A stretch of 64,000 nt of DNA, from assembly GCA_019916065.1 (NCBI GenBank), contig CM034233.1, positions 54,057,947-54,121,946 on the forward strand. The letters run 5' to 3'. The notes below the pieces were generated by a model. It had not been told where the DNA came from. It made no database searches and saw only the letters and a list, made by a program, of their open reading frames with translations. Position 1 is the stretch's first letter. Each line of letters begins with the position of its first letter. The DNA is from Vitellaria paradoxa (lineage: Eukaryota; Streptophyta; Magnoliopsida; Ericales; Sapotaceae). Of this stretch, positions 45,415 through 56,088 are shown one piece after another. The position numbers were made by a program, and so were the translations under genes.

Positions 45415-46206
45415 TAACCTATCAATCATGGGTGGATCTGTGTTTGAATGCTAGATGTGAATGAATCCACACATGTAAGGTGAAACTTATATGCTTTGGT
45501 TCTTATTTTCCTAGATCAACTTTATATCTTTTAAAACCTTCGAAAACTTACGTGGCTGATCATATTTCCTTGAAATCCCTGTTACCCATGAATGATTAAA
45601 ACCTTCTTAACACTTTAAAGATCAGATCTAGGGTTTTCTAGATTTTCTTATTTTTTGTTTTTCAAAACCTTCAAAAATAAGCAACCTTGACCATATTTCG
45701 CAGAAATCACTGCTGACGTTTGCTTGATTATAACTTTCTTCATATTTGGAAATCATTAAAAAGAAATCTAGAATAAGTGCCTTAATAATAACATCTTTTT
45801 ATCACATCTAGCATGAGAATAAGGTATCCACCTAGATTTGTAGGTTGGATCAAGTTATTTATCATTCATTCAAAACTTTTATGTTTATTATCTTATTTTA
45901 GTTGAAATATTCTAAATTTTTCATTTTTGATACTTAGGTTAGAATTATTTTGCATACTTTTTTAGGTTAATTTTATTATTACTCTTTAAATTCAATGTCT
46001 AGTAGTGATAAATTAAAATCCCATCGAAACCTAAATTTGATTTTACTTTTATTATTTTCAAAGAATAATAATCAAGAATAACTTAGCAATCTCAGGTTTC
46101 AATCTAGTTTCCCTGTTGATACGATCTTGGTCTCACCAGGTAAAACCTACACCGTATACCTTTACATTTGGGGGTTCAGTTTAACTGCACATCTTTGAGG
46201 CAATCA
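45415..46206 (+). repeat. Element E 5' LTR, right part
   Basis: Continues the LTR after C. Holds repeated AAACCTTCGAAAA/AAACCTTCAAAAA phrases (45535, 45662) and ends with GGTCTCACCAGG ... TTTGAGGCAATCA, matching the U5 end of the F and J LTRs. Together with 42193-42822 it gives about 1.42 kb. Confidence 0.8.
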
Positions 46207-46209
46207 AGT

Positions 46210-46230
46210 TTTTGGAATTTTTACCACGGA
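46210..46230 (+). other. Element E primer-binding site, decayed (Asp-tRNA type)
   Basis: TTTTGGAATTTTTACCACGG right after the LTR end corresponds to the Athila site TGGCGCCGTTGCCGGGG with several G/C to A/T changes. Confidence 0.65.
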
Positions 46231-46400
46231 AATTTAGTTTGGATTCTTTAGGGTAACTCTAGGTTATTCCTCTTCTATTTTTCCAAAAAAACAAAAAAAC
46301 ATTTCTTCTTCATTCTAGCTTTTGGACACCATCCAAACGCTAGCATCCAGTCAAATCTTTCCTTTAGTTTATGAGTGTTTGGGAATAGAGAGAATCAGGC
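46231..46400 (+). other. Element E leader with TCCAGA-type words
   Basis: Non-coding leader between primer site and gag. 46318-46350 has three decayed words (TTGGACACC, ATCCAAACG, ATCCAGTC) of the same type as the LTR array. Confidence 0.45.
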
Positions 46401-48126
46401 AGACTTAGGTGTTCCAAGTACGTGAACCTTCCAGCCTAATAGTAAATCTTTCTTCAACCACTTCATCTTCTGCCACACTAGAAATGAAGGGCAGAGCTAA
46501 TGAAGCTCAAATAGCACCTTTAAGATTGAGAGATAGGTGCAACAGTAAAGATAAACACCTAATTCTTGCATTGTTTGGCCTGAAAATCAAAGACCTTTTC
46601 ATTTTAAACCTGGAGTGATTCAAATTTTACCTTCCTTTCATGGATTAGATTCTGAAATCCTTATGAACATTTGAAACGATTTCAAAATATCTGCGCTATT
46701 GCTAGAGATCCAAGCTACCCTTTAGATCTTGCCCTATTGAAACTTTTTCCTTTCTCATTATATGATAAGGCATCTAGATGGTTCAAATTTATACAATCAA
46801 ACTCCATACGCACTTGGGATGAAATAGAGTCTAAGTTTTTGAAAAAATTCTTTCCATCTCATTGAATTGATGCTATTCAGTATCAGATCTCAAATTTTTC
46901 ACCACAACCTGGTGAAACTTTTTATCAATGTTAGGAGAGATATAAAACCCTTCTTTATTCTTGTCCCCATCGCAGTTTAGAGTTGTTAAGAATAACAAGT
47001 TAGTTCTATAACTCTTTGACTCCAAAACTTAAGCAGTTTGTAGAAATGATGTGTAATGGACAGCTGTACGATAAGATAGCAAAAGAAGCGTATGAATACC
47101 TCTATTTCCTTGCAGAAAATGCTCGAACATGAAAAGCTTCTGGAAATCATTCAACTGGGATGGCAACTAACAACAATAGGTGAGTATGTCATCTTTCTGA
47201 GACTGATGATTTGAAAGTTAGGCTACTTTTTCCCGAGAAATTGAAACATTAAAAATTAAGAAAGAAGCTCCAATCATCCAGGAACCAGTTGTAGCTATCT
47301 ATTGTGTAGCGTGTGATAGCTAAACTCACAAGATCAGTGATTGTCCCATGATACCAGCATATAGAGATGCTATCCTTAAAAAAACGATCGAACTTCCAGT
47401 TTATGCAGTCAATCCATTCCATCAACAATTTCAAGGACTAGAATTGAGAGAAAACCCATATTCTGATAATTTTATTTAAAATTAGAGAGCCAATTCTAAT
47501 TTGAATTGGAGGAATAATGGACAACCAGCAGCTCAGCAGTATCCAGTTGTACATCCACTTCCAATAGTTCAAGCTCCTTTCCAATATCCTAGGCAACAAA
47601 AAATAGGGGACCATCACAATATAATTTTGTTCCCCCTCCAAGAAGACTTGTGAAGGATCAACTTCAACAATTTATAAATGCATAGTCTATGTTGTGGACA
47701 CAGAACAATAGGACACTAGATGATATTAAGAGTTAATTAAGTTTTATCACTCAAAGTTTAAGCACATAGGTGAAATGTCAATTCCCTACTCAACCATGAC
47801 CAAACCTAAGTGCACAGGGTAACCAAGTTGAAGCCTCTTCCTCAACACCTATGAACTATGAATAGGTGCAAGCCATGACAACGCTTAGGAGTAGGAAGAT
47901 TATAAATAAGACTATTCCTTCAAGAAAATTCGAACTCAAAAATCAACAGATGGATGAAGATGAGGACGAAATAGAAAAACCTAATGAAACATCAATGATG
48001 GATGAAAAGGAAGATGGATCGAAAAACGAGGATGAAACAAAGAATGAGAAAGATAAAATTGAACCAGTGGCACCAACTAGAGAATACATTCCTAACCACC
48101 ATTCTCCCAAAGGTTCACTCAACTAA
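46401..48126 (+). pseudogene. Element E gag
   Basis: Retrotransposon gag core: NPYEHLKRFQNIC, LLKLFPFSLYDKASRWF, TWDEIESKFLKKFFPSH (about 46660-46865), then YDKIAKEAYEYLYFLAENA (about 47060-47130). A zinc knuckle of spacing CX2CX4HX4C (CVACDS..THKISDC, about 47306-47352, with a stop in the middle) and a C-terminal acidic tail with TTLRSRKIINKT (47866-48126) follow. Several stops and shifts. Typical Athila layout. Confidence 0.85.
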
Positions 48127-48749
48127 AGGAGGCACAAGTAGCTGAAATGTTAGAAGTGTTTAAGCAAGTTAAAATAGATATACCTCTGCTTGATGCTATA
48201 AAACAAATGCCCTCCTATGCCAAATTCTCAAAAGAACTTTGTACTATAAAATAGGTCTGAAATTGAAGGAAAAGGCATTTACACTGAACAAGTGAGTACA
48301 ATTCTAGAAGGTAGCACTCTGCCAAAGTATAAGGATCCAAGATATCCTACGATTTCCTATTATATTAAGGACCATTTCATTGATCAAGCACTCCTTGATT
48401 TAGTAAACTGTTGCCTTATTCAGTTTATTAGCAACTAGGTTTAGGAGAGCTTAAGCCCACTCTAATAACTCTACAGTTAGCAGATAGATTAATTAAAATT
48501 CTGTGTGGAATATTAGAAGATGTATTAGTCAAAGTTGAGGAATTTTTCTTTCCTGTCAGTTTTATTATCCTTGATACTCGACCTTTTACTAATCTATCAG
48601 CTCCAAATTAGACACCAGTTATACTCGGAAGACTTTTCCTAGCAACTTCTAACACTTTAATAAATTGCAGGAGTGGTCAAATGAAATTATCCTTCAGAAG
48701 TATCACTTCTTCAACTAACATTTTTAATGTTAATAAATAGCCAAGGGAA
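48127..48749 (+). pseudogene. Element E aspartic protease region
   Basis: Starts with LDAIKQMPSYAKFSKELC, the Athila segment before the protease, then QALLDL at the place of the DLGAS catalytic motif, where the frame shifts, and LLPYSVY, QLGLGELKPT, ADRLIKILCGILEDVLVKV in another frame. The catalytic motif is not intact. Confidence 0.78.
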
Positions 48750-49850
48750 GTGTCAAATGTTTATGCTGTTGATGTAGGAGAGACTATTGTTCAGGATTAT
48801 GTGGACCGTGGATTCTATCAAGATCCACTAGAACTAGCAATTTGTCTTAGTGAAGAGAAATTAGAAGAAAAAATTGAAAAAGAAGTCATGGAGATAGTAT
48901 CTGATTGGCGTAAAGCAAGCCCAATCATGCCAGTCGGCAATTGGATACCCCCCTTTGAGAAACTAGAACCATTACAAAAAATGGTGGAATCCTCTCAAAT
49001 CAAGGCTCCAATATTAGAAAGTAAACCCTTACCCACACATTTGAAATATGCATTTTTAGGTAAGGATGAAACCTATCCCGTAGTGATTTTAGCTAAACTT
49101 ATAGAGTCTCAAGAGATTCAACTATTGAATCTGTTGAGAAAACATAGAAAAGCTTTAGGATGGAATGTCGCTGATTTAATTGGCATAAGCCCTCTGCTTT
49201 GTACACAATGCATTTATTTGGAGGAAGATGCAAAACTAGTTAGACAAATGCAAAGGCATCTTAATCCAAATATAAAAGAAGTAGTAAAAGCAGAGGTGCT
49301 CAAACTTCTTGATGTGGGCATTATTTACCCTATTTCTAACTTAAAGTGGGTAAGTCCTACATAAGTGGTACCAAAGAAAGTAGGGGCGACTATTGTTCAC
49401 AATGAAAATAACAATTTGGTACCTACTCGTATCCAAACTTGGCGAAGAGTATGTATTGATTACTGAAAGCTTAATGCAGTCACCAGAAAGGACCATTTTT
49501 CATTGCTTTTTCTCGACCAAGTTTTAGAAAGAGTAGCCGGCCATGCTTATTATTACTTTTTAGATGGGTACTCAGGGTACAATCAAATTGAGGTAGCTTT
49601 AGAGGATGAAGCAAAGACTAGCTTTACTTGTCCTTTCTATATTTTTGCTTACAAACAGATGCCATTTGGCCTTTGTAACGCGCCCACTACTTTTCAACGT
49701 TGTATGACTAGCATTTTCAATGAGATGATAGATAAGATTGTTGAAGTATTCATGGATGACTTCTCTATCTATAGTGATTCATTTCAGCAATGTTTGGAGA
49801 ACTTAGAGAAAATACTGACATGATGTGAGTAAAGGAGCCTTATATTAAAT
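48750..49850 (+). pseudogene. Element E reverse transcriptase
   Basis: Two open stretches (48750-49364, 204 codons; 49503-49823, 106 codons) with HLKYAFLGKDETYPV, LNPNIKEVVKAEVLKLLDVG, FTCPFYIFAYKQMPFGLCNAP and active site VFMDDFSIY. Between them Gln has become a stop (CAA to TAA at about 49363) and Arg a stop (CGA to TGA, DY-stop-KLNAVT, about 49465). Linker similarity to 27291-27573 confirms the lineage. Confidence 0.9.
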
Positions 49851-50590
49851 TAGGGAAAATGCCATTTCATACTAACAAGAAAAATCATTCTAGGCAACAT
49901 TATTTCAAAGTCAAGGATCCAAGTAGACTAAGCAAAGTTTGAACTAATTCAAAAACTTCCAACCCCACTTAATATTAAAGACATTCATTCCTTTCTACGA
50001 CACACAGGCTTCTATCGTCATTTTACTTAATCTTTCAATACCATTTTGAAACCTTTGTGCCATTTACTAACTCAATATGTACCCTTTGAGTGGACACAGA
50101 AGTGCCAAGAAGCTTTCGATAAACTAAAAGATTGCTTGACAACAACGCCGATTCTATAATCTCCTAGTTGGTCATCGCCCTTCAAGCTCATGTGATATGC
50201 CAGTGATCATGTTATAGGTGTTCTACTGGGACAACGGAAGGAAAAGAAGGCACACATTATATATTATGCAAGTAGGACATTAGGTAGGGCCTAAAGAAAT
50301 TACTCAATCATAGAGAAGGAATTGCTAGCCATTGTTTTTACACTAGAAAAATTTAGATCTTATCTCATAGGATTAAGGGTAATTATTTTCATAGATCATT
50401 CTGCTTTAAAATATTTATTGACCAAGCCAAAAGCTAAGCCTCAAGTGATTCAATGGATTTTGTTACCGTAAGAATTTGATCTAGAGATATGAGATACAAA
50501 AAAAAAAAAAGGCGTGGAAAATGTAATGACAGAGCACCTGTCATGCTTACCAGAGGAAGCATGTCTCAAAGATGAAATTCAAATTAACGA
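49851..50590 (+). pseudogene. Element E RT connection and RNase H
   Basis: Broken frames with [61 protein letters not shown] and IDHSALKYLLTKPKAKP. The first RNase H Asp is in a context changed from CDASDH to YASDH. Stops interrupt it at several points. Confidence 0.85.
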
Positions 50591-51770
50591 TAGTTTCCTT
50601 GATGAGCAACCATTTAATGTATCTGCAGTCTCACCAATACTAAGATCATGGTATGCTAACATTGCAAATTACTTGGTAATAAGAAGAATGCTAGAGGATT
50701 AGAAATTAGAGGATCCTAGAAAATTTTTAAGAAATGTAAGAGTGTTCCACAGGGATGGTCCATACCTTTTTAAATATTACCCTAATCAGATGATTAGGAG
50801 ATGTATCCCTGATTGGAAGATTCCAACTATTATTTAGTTCTGCCATAATTATGCATGTGGTGGTCATTTTTCCTCTTCAAAAACTTCAGCAAAAATTCTA
50901 CAATGTAGGTTTTATTGGCCAACATTATTCAAAGACATATAGAAGTTTTGTATAGCCTGTGACAGATGCCAAAGACTAAGGAGCCTTCTAGGAGAAATAT
51001 GATGCCCCTTAATCCCATTCTTGTTCCGGAAGTATTTGATTGTTAGTGTATTGACTTTATAGGTTGAAGCAATTGCTATAAGAACAAATGACCACAAAGT
51101 TGTCCTTAAGATCTTGCATGAGTATACTTTCTCTCGTTTTGGATTTCCTCGAGCCATTATCAATAATAGTGCTAAACACTTCTGCAACAAGCCAATCAGT
51201 GTGCTTATGCACAAATATAGTGTAATTCATAAAATGGGCACCTCATACCACCCTCAGACCATTGGGCAGGTAGAGCTTGCAAATAGAAAGATAAAGTAAA
51301 TTCTGGAGAAAACAATTAATTCTAATCATAAAGACTAGTCTTTAAGATTGGTAGACTCCCTATAGGCATATTGTACCTCGTATAAAACAAACTTAGGGAT
51401 GTCACCATATAGGCTAGTTTATGGGAAACCATGTCATCCTCCCATTGAGCTAGAACACAAGGCTTATTAGGCTATTAAACAATTTAATGGCAACATCAAT
51501 GAGGTAGGGCTTCACTGTAAATTATAGCTTGTAGAATTAGATAAGCTCAAAAACGATGCCTATCAAAATTCGAGAATCACAAAGGAAAGAATTAAGGAGC
51601 TTCATGATACACATATTGCACGATGGAGATTTTATGAAGGACAAAAGGTATTACTATACCGATGTCTTCATTTATTTATTAGAAAGCTTCAATCCAAATG
51701 GGCAGGTCCATTCATTGTCTGCCATGTAGTTGAACATGGAACAATTGAAATAGGGAATCTTTAGTTTTTG
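50591..51770 (+). pseudogene. Element E integrase
   Basis: Zinc-binding part with CHNYACGGHFSS and CDRCQ (about 50840-50975), then a core with FSRFGFPRAIINNSAKHFCNK, where the catalytic SDG has become NNS, and [18 protein letters not shown] with a stop after it. C-terminal EGQKVLLYRCLHLF and WAGPFIVCHV end with a stop near 51763. At least one catalytic Asp is lost. Confidence 0.87.
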
Positions 51771-52320
51771 GTTAGGATTTTAATTGTTGACTTGAAGACC
51801 CAATCAAATTGGACCAAGAAAAGGGGGAAAAGACCAAAACAGAGCTAAAGGAGTCTTGGTGTTTGGATGCTGTCCGAATGTAATTTGGCAATGCCCAACT
51901 CGGCCTTAAAAACCCTCCTGGTGTCTGGACACAAGCTTGGCATCTGGACACGGTGCACCAGATGACATTAAAGGGGACTTGTTTGGTTAATTTTGAAGCT
52001 TATGCAACTCTCTCTTTCTAACTTCTTTCTATTCTCATGTCCTCTCTCTAAAACAGAGCCATACCCAACCAATTTCTAGCTATTTTCCAGCCAAAATCTA
52101 GTTACCTATCATCTTTATACTTCATCATTGCAATTTAAGGAAGTTTCAACTGTGAAAACTTAATAAATCCAAGATTTCAAGAAGTGTTCTTTGTGTTCTT
52201 CAAGGTTCTTGGAAATCTCTTGAAGAGTCTTCTCTGATCTACACTTAGGTAAGTTATATTATATTCCATTTGTGTTATTTTTCCATGAAATCTTGAGAGA
52301 ACACTTTTGAAAATTCGTAA
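51771..52320 (+). promoter_or_regulatory. Element E region after integrase: GC-word array and candidate internal promoter
   Basis: Words TTGGATGCTGTCCGAATG, GTGTCTGGACACAAG and CATCTGGACACGG at 51868-51960, followed by CT-rich leader-like sequence (52008-52060). Position after integrase and word type match 24262-24345 in element F. A third ORF would follow but element H starts at 52321. Confidence 0.45.
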
Positions 52321-52756
52321 TGTGCTAATGGAGATTCCAAACCGATCAATCAAACAATCACACCCACAAGAGAATGGAATGCACAATATACAAAATGAGG
52401 TAATCCACGAAGGAAGACCTCGAAATACAAAACTTTTACTAAAATAAATCATTGGTTACAAACTCAACAACTTGATAGATCAACTCCTCAACTCTATACT
52501 CTTGCTGACGTTTGCTTGACTCCTCGATTCACCAACTCCTTTAGCAAAAGCCCTTTGACTCCTGGAAGGCACGAACACCGAATCCTCGAAAACTCATTTG
52601 CTGAATCCTCAGCACTTCAAAGATTCAAACTCCTTCGAATCAACATAGATGAATGAAATCTTGGCTAAGAAGATGAGAGAATACTTGTGCGTTCTAGGCT
52701 CAGCAACTTGATGTATATTCTCTCTGTGTATCTTTCTCTTGAATGTGCTCTGTCAA

Positions 52757-52766
52757 TATTTATATC
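52757..52766 (-). promoter_or_regulatory. Candidate TATA box of element H LTR
   Basis: GATATAAATA on the minus strand about 50 bp downstream of the GC-word array, within the LTR. Confidence 0.55.
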
Positions 52767-52817
52767 AACCGGTCCAACTAGAGCTCGAATTAGGGTAAAA
52801 TAGGCTGAGAAACATCA

Positions 52818-52985
52818 CCTCGCGGGAAGGACGCTCCCGCGGTCTTCTCGCGAGCTTCCCACGAGATCCCACGAATCAGAGCAGTCTTCCCACAGTCTTC
52901 CCACACAGCTAAAAGCTGATTTTAAGCTCTCAACTTTTTCCAACGGCTACCTGCGGTCATCTCGCGACCACCCGTGGTCTTCCTA
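52818..52985. repeat. 11-bp phased GC-word array in element H LTR
   Basis: Read on the plus strand, successive 11-nt units TCCCGCGGTCT, TCTCGCGAGCT and TCCCACGAGAT are followed after a wider gap by TCCCACAGTCT and TCCCACACAGC. A second group has TGCGGTCA, TCTCGCGACCA and CCCGTGGTCT. Several units contain perfect palindromes (CCGCGG, TCGCGA). Confidence 0.78.
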
Positions 52986-53150
52986 CATAATACAACTCTG
53001 AGTGCTGATCTGACTTGGAAACTTGCTTTTCTGAGGCCTATTACAATCTAATCACATTAGGACTATAGTGTCTTAGCCTACACTAAGTCTAATGTAAATA
53101 CACTTACTATTTGATCATGAATTGCCAATTTACAATGTTTGGACTTAACA

Positions 53151-53166
53151 TTCTCCCCCTTTGGCA
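53151..53166 (-). other. Element H polypurine tract
   Basis: Minus strand GCCAAAGGGGGAGAA immediately before the LTR start. Confidence 0.87.
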
Positions 53167-53519
53167 ATTCCATGTCAAAACAACAAAACAAAAAGAAATA
53201 TTACAATTAAGAACATCCTAAACTAAAGCCTCAGAAAATAGGTTGTCCATTTAACTTGTTCCAATGTGATCCATCAATCCTGCGTTGAAATCTTTTTCCA
53301 TTCAGTACTTTGTAACGCTGCACACTCAACAAACTCATCAAGGCACCATGTGGAAGCAATGAATAATAATTTATCTATCTCTTGATCAACTCAAAATGAA
53401 TCAGAACTAAATAATCAAATGAAACCATACATCCAAAGTATCATAATATAAACTGAGTTTCATAATATCAGATAACATTAGTACATCATCAAAAAGAAAA
53501 TCATCACATCTCATAATTA

Positions 53520-54830
53520 CAATTCCAAGTCTCACAATGAACACTCTTCCTCCTTTTTGACTTGGAATTGACAAACATCACTAAGCAGCATCTCCAAGGG
53601 CATTATCATCACCATGAGCAGCACCGCCACCACGCGAAGCTTCCCCTGTGTGATGAACACTAGTACCATCTCCCTGAGCACCAGAGGGAGGAAAGAAGTC
53701 GCTCCCAAAAGGATCGCCAAATGGATATGCAAAATTATTTAAGTTCTACTAAACTTGAGTCAAAGTGAGGTGCATCTCATTTTGTCGTGTCTCCATAGCC
53801 CTCAATATGGCATCCATATCCATCTGAAAGGAATGTATCTCTGCTTGTCTAGCATCAACTGCATTGAACCGCTAATAAACTCTAGAATGAAACGCCTGAC
53901 TCTCCCCCTGAATCGATGCTAACATGGCATCTAGCATATTCAGGTCATAAACAGGCGGGGTGCTAGAAGAAGGGGTAAAAGGATCAATTGGAGGTGGAGT
54001 AGGCTAAGGTGGAACAGGTGGAGAAGCAGCCTAAGAGACAGGTAGAGGCCTGGAATGAGTCCTACTCCGACGGGCAGACACATGATTGAGTGTATTAGGC
54101 ATCCTAAGCAACTCATAGCTATCAGGTAACTCAACCCCAAGAGACAAGGGATAATGGGTAATGAAAAGACCGAAAGGCATGGAATCAGAATAAGAAGTGG
54201 AGTCACTAGCAGCAGCTATAAGGTGAAACATAAAAAGAGGCAAGTCAAAAGTACGACCAGAGACAATGGAGTGTAGAATGCGTCCACGACGCGATGTGAC
54301 TGCAGTGACATGAAATGCTGGATCAATAGAATTCACTATATACAAGTGTAGCATCCTGTAAACCTCTGTCAATCCCCGATGAGGAAGGGTCTCATTGACC
54401 CAAGCCAGTCAGCCCTCAGTAAGGAAGTGAGCAATAGTGTGGGCTGGAGGACCGTCAGCATCAAGTATGGGCTCAAAATCAATATGCTCAGGATGGGGAA
54501 TACTAAGAAAATCAGCAATAATAGCAGTGGTCAACTCAATGTCAATCGACCGAACATAAGAATGTAAGACAACAGCAGTGAGATCAATAGTATGCATATT
54601 GACTTAAAAGTCACGAACTATCTCTCCTATGGCAAAACCATAATAAGGTCCCTCAAGACCAGAATAGGAAGCATACTCTGACCATCCTAAGTGCTCAAAA
54701 CAAGCCTCTAAAGCTGGAAAGTCTCGAAATAAGATATTACGCTCAACAATGATGGGGTGGTACATGAACGTGTCATCATAACGAGACCGTTCACGTGTTC
54801 TCCAAAAAGGTCAAAATCATGGGTAGGACA
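53520..54830 (-). pseudogene. Element H third ORF: plant transposon-protein domain (env-position) ORF
   Basis: Minus-strand frames give ILFRDFPALEACFEHLGW and GPYYGFAIGEIVRDF (about 54620-54750), SYVRSIDIELTTAIIADFLS (about 54505-54565), RGRILHSIVSGRTFDLPLFMFHLIAAA (about 54215-54295), a Pro-rich linker, a coiled coil (ARQAEIHSFQMDMDAILRAM, about 53790-53860) and a Gly-rich tail ending near 53530. The block order equals that of the third ORF in the unrelated Athila element F. A few stops break it. No signal peptide or membrane segment is evident. Confidence 0.75.
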
Positions 54831-54984
54831 ACGTCAATGCCTAGAACTTATGAATGAATACAGATAGACAGATGTAGAATGAAACAAATGGGAAAACCAT
54901 ACCTGACATAGAGCAAGGAAACAAAATTGCTGGACAGAAGGCGACAGGCACGTCAGGATGACGTTAGAGTGAACAGGAACCAAA

Positions 54985-55135
54985 TAAGGGTCTCTGTGGC
55001 TTTTAAAACTGCCAGACCGTGGGAAAACCGTTCCCACGGTGATCTCGCGCCCATCCCACGGTGGTCCCACAGTGATCCTACGGTCATCTAGCGGTGATCC
55101 CGCGGCTTTCCCGTGAGGAAGAGAATGTGCCAGAC
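54985..55135 (-). promoter_or_regulatory. 11-bp phased GC-word array and TATA-like site upstream of element H third ORF
   Basis: On the plus strand seven consecutive 11-nt units: TTCCCACGGTGA (first unit with one extra base), TCTCGCGCCCA, TCCCACGGTGG, TCCCACAGTGA, TCCTACGGTCA, TCTAGCGGTGA, TCCCGCGGCTT, then TCCCGTGAGG. On the minus strand a TATA-like GTTTTAAAAGCC (about 54992-55003) follows, then the third ORF. Unit type equals that of the LTR array. Confidence 0.6.
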
Positions 55136-55139
55136 TCCT

Positions 55140-56060
55140 CTCAGTAATTTCCCATGAGTTAGAGCGGCCTAACTGCAGGCATCCCGTGAAATTTTTTTTT
55201 TAATGTAGAAAATTAATAAAAAGAAACAAGAATACGAAAATGAAGAAAGAAAAACAATATGAGGATTATCAGAACAATTTTAAGTCCTATTCCTTTAAAT
55301 ACCTAACAAAACAACGGTGCAAACTTGTAATAGACATAAGTAACAATGAAAAAGAATTCCAAAACATGCTCTACTTATTATGTCATGAGATGTTCACACA
55401 TGTCATACCAGTGGTCAAATGCCGGTGCAGTGTGTGAGAACAAGATATGAAAAGATCAAAAACACTACTTTTCACAGACTTACAAGATATTCAATAAAGC
55501 TCTTCTTGTTTTCTCAATTGAGTCAAGTAGAAATGGCAGTGAAAGCTCTTCAACTCAAGACACCTCAATGCATTGTTTTCAACTAAAGTCCAATTAAAAT
55601 TTTCTTTTTTCTTTTTTTTTCTCCTTTTTCTTTTTATTTGTTCTTGGCGGCTTTCACACACTTTATGGGTAGGTAACCTTCTTCTTGTATCGTCAAACCT
55701 AGAGGATGGTTATTTTGATAACCCGCACATTAATAGACTAGCTTTCACTCTATCCCATATGGTAGCCCTTTCCAAGTTTTTTATTTTTTATTTTTATTTT
55801 TTTTTTACTCAACTACAATCAATAGTCCAAGAAAGAGTCTTTAAGGAACACACGTAAGTAAGGAAAAAATAAGTTCTTGATTCCTGTCATAACCCTTATG
55901 TAAATTAAAAGCAACACTTCCATGTTTTGATATGTATGTGAAGGAAAAGCTCTTAGAATTATCATGAAATCATCCAAAAAAAGTAATACCTATATAGATA
56001 TAAACAAAGAAAAAAAAACAATGTACGTTTAGGTGCACTCTTTAATCTAAGGAACAAATA
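55140..56060 (-). other. Element H spacer between RNase H and the array, no gene
   Basis: AT-rich, T-runs at 55597-55650 and 55775-55806; no coding signal. Non-coding spacer before the env-position ORF. Confidence 0.55.
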
Positions 56061-56088
56061 CCAAGAGATGACCTAAGAGATTCAAACT

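Larger units (their letters stand above)
42193..52320 (+). mobile_element. Element E: Athila-type Ty3/gypsy retrotransposon, heavily decayed
   Basis: Plus-strand order: 5' LTR (split by solo LTR C), primer site, gag with zinc knuckle, protease, RT, RNase H, integrase, GC-word array, then cut by element H at 52321. All frames carry stops, most explained by C-to-T or G-to-A changes. Same lineage as element F but a distinct copy. It is inserted in element I. Confidence 0.88.
52321..53150 (-). repeat. Element H 3' LTR
   Basis: 830 bp; on the minus strand starts TGTTAAGTCCAAAC and ends CCATTAGCACA. Flanking cgtaa (52316-52320) is the presumed target duplication, partner not in the window. Contains the 11-bp word array (52818-52985) and TATA-like GATATAAATA (52757-52766). 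Confidence 0.82.

Noticed and set aside
46210..46230. Possible Met-tRNA primer site in element E
   Set aside because: Sequence fits a decayed Asp-tRNA site of Athila better (TTTTGG...ACCACGG). No TGGTATCAGAG match.
53520..54830. True envelope protein in SIRE element H
   Set aside because: No signal peptide, transmembrane segment or fusion-peptide-like stretch is visible; it is called by position only as an env-position ORF.
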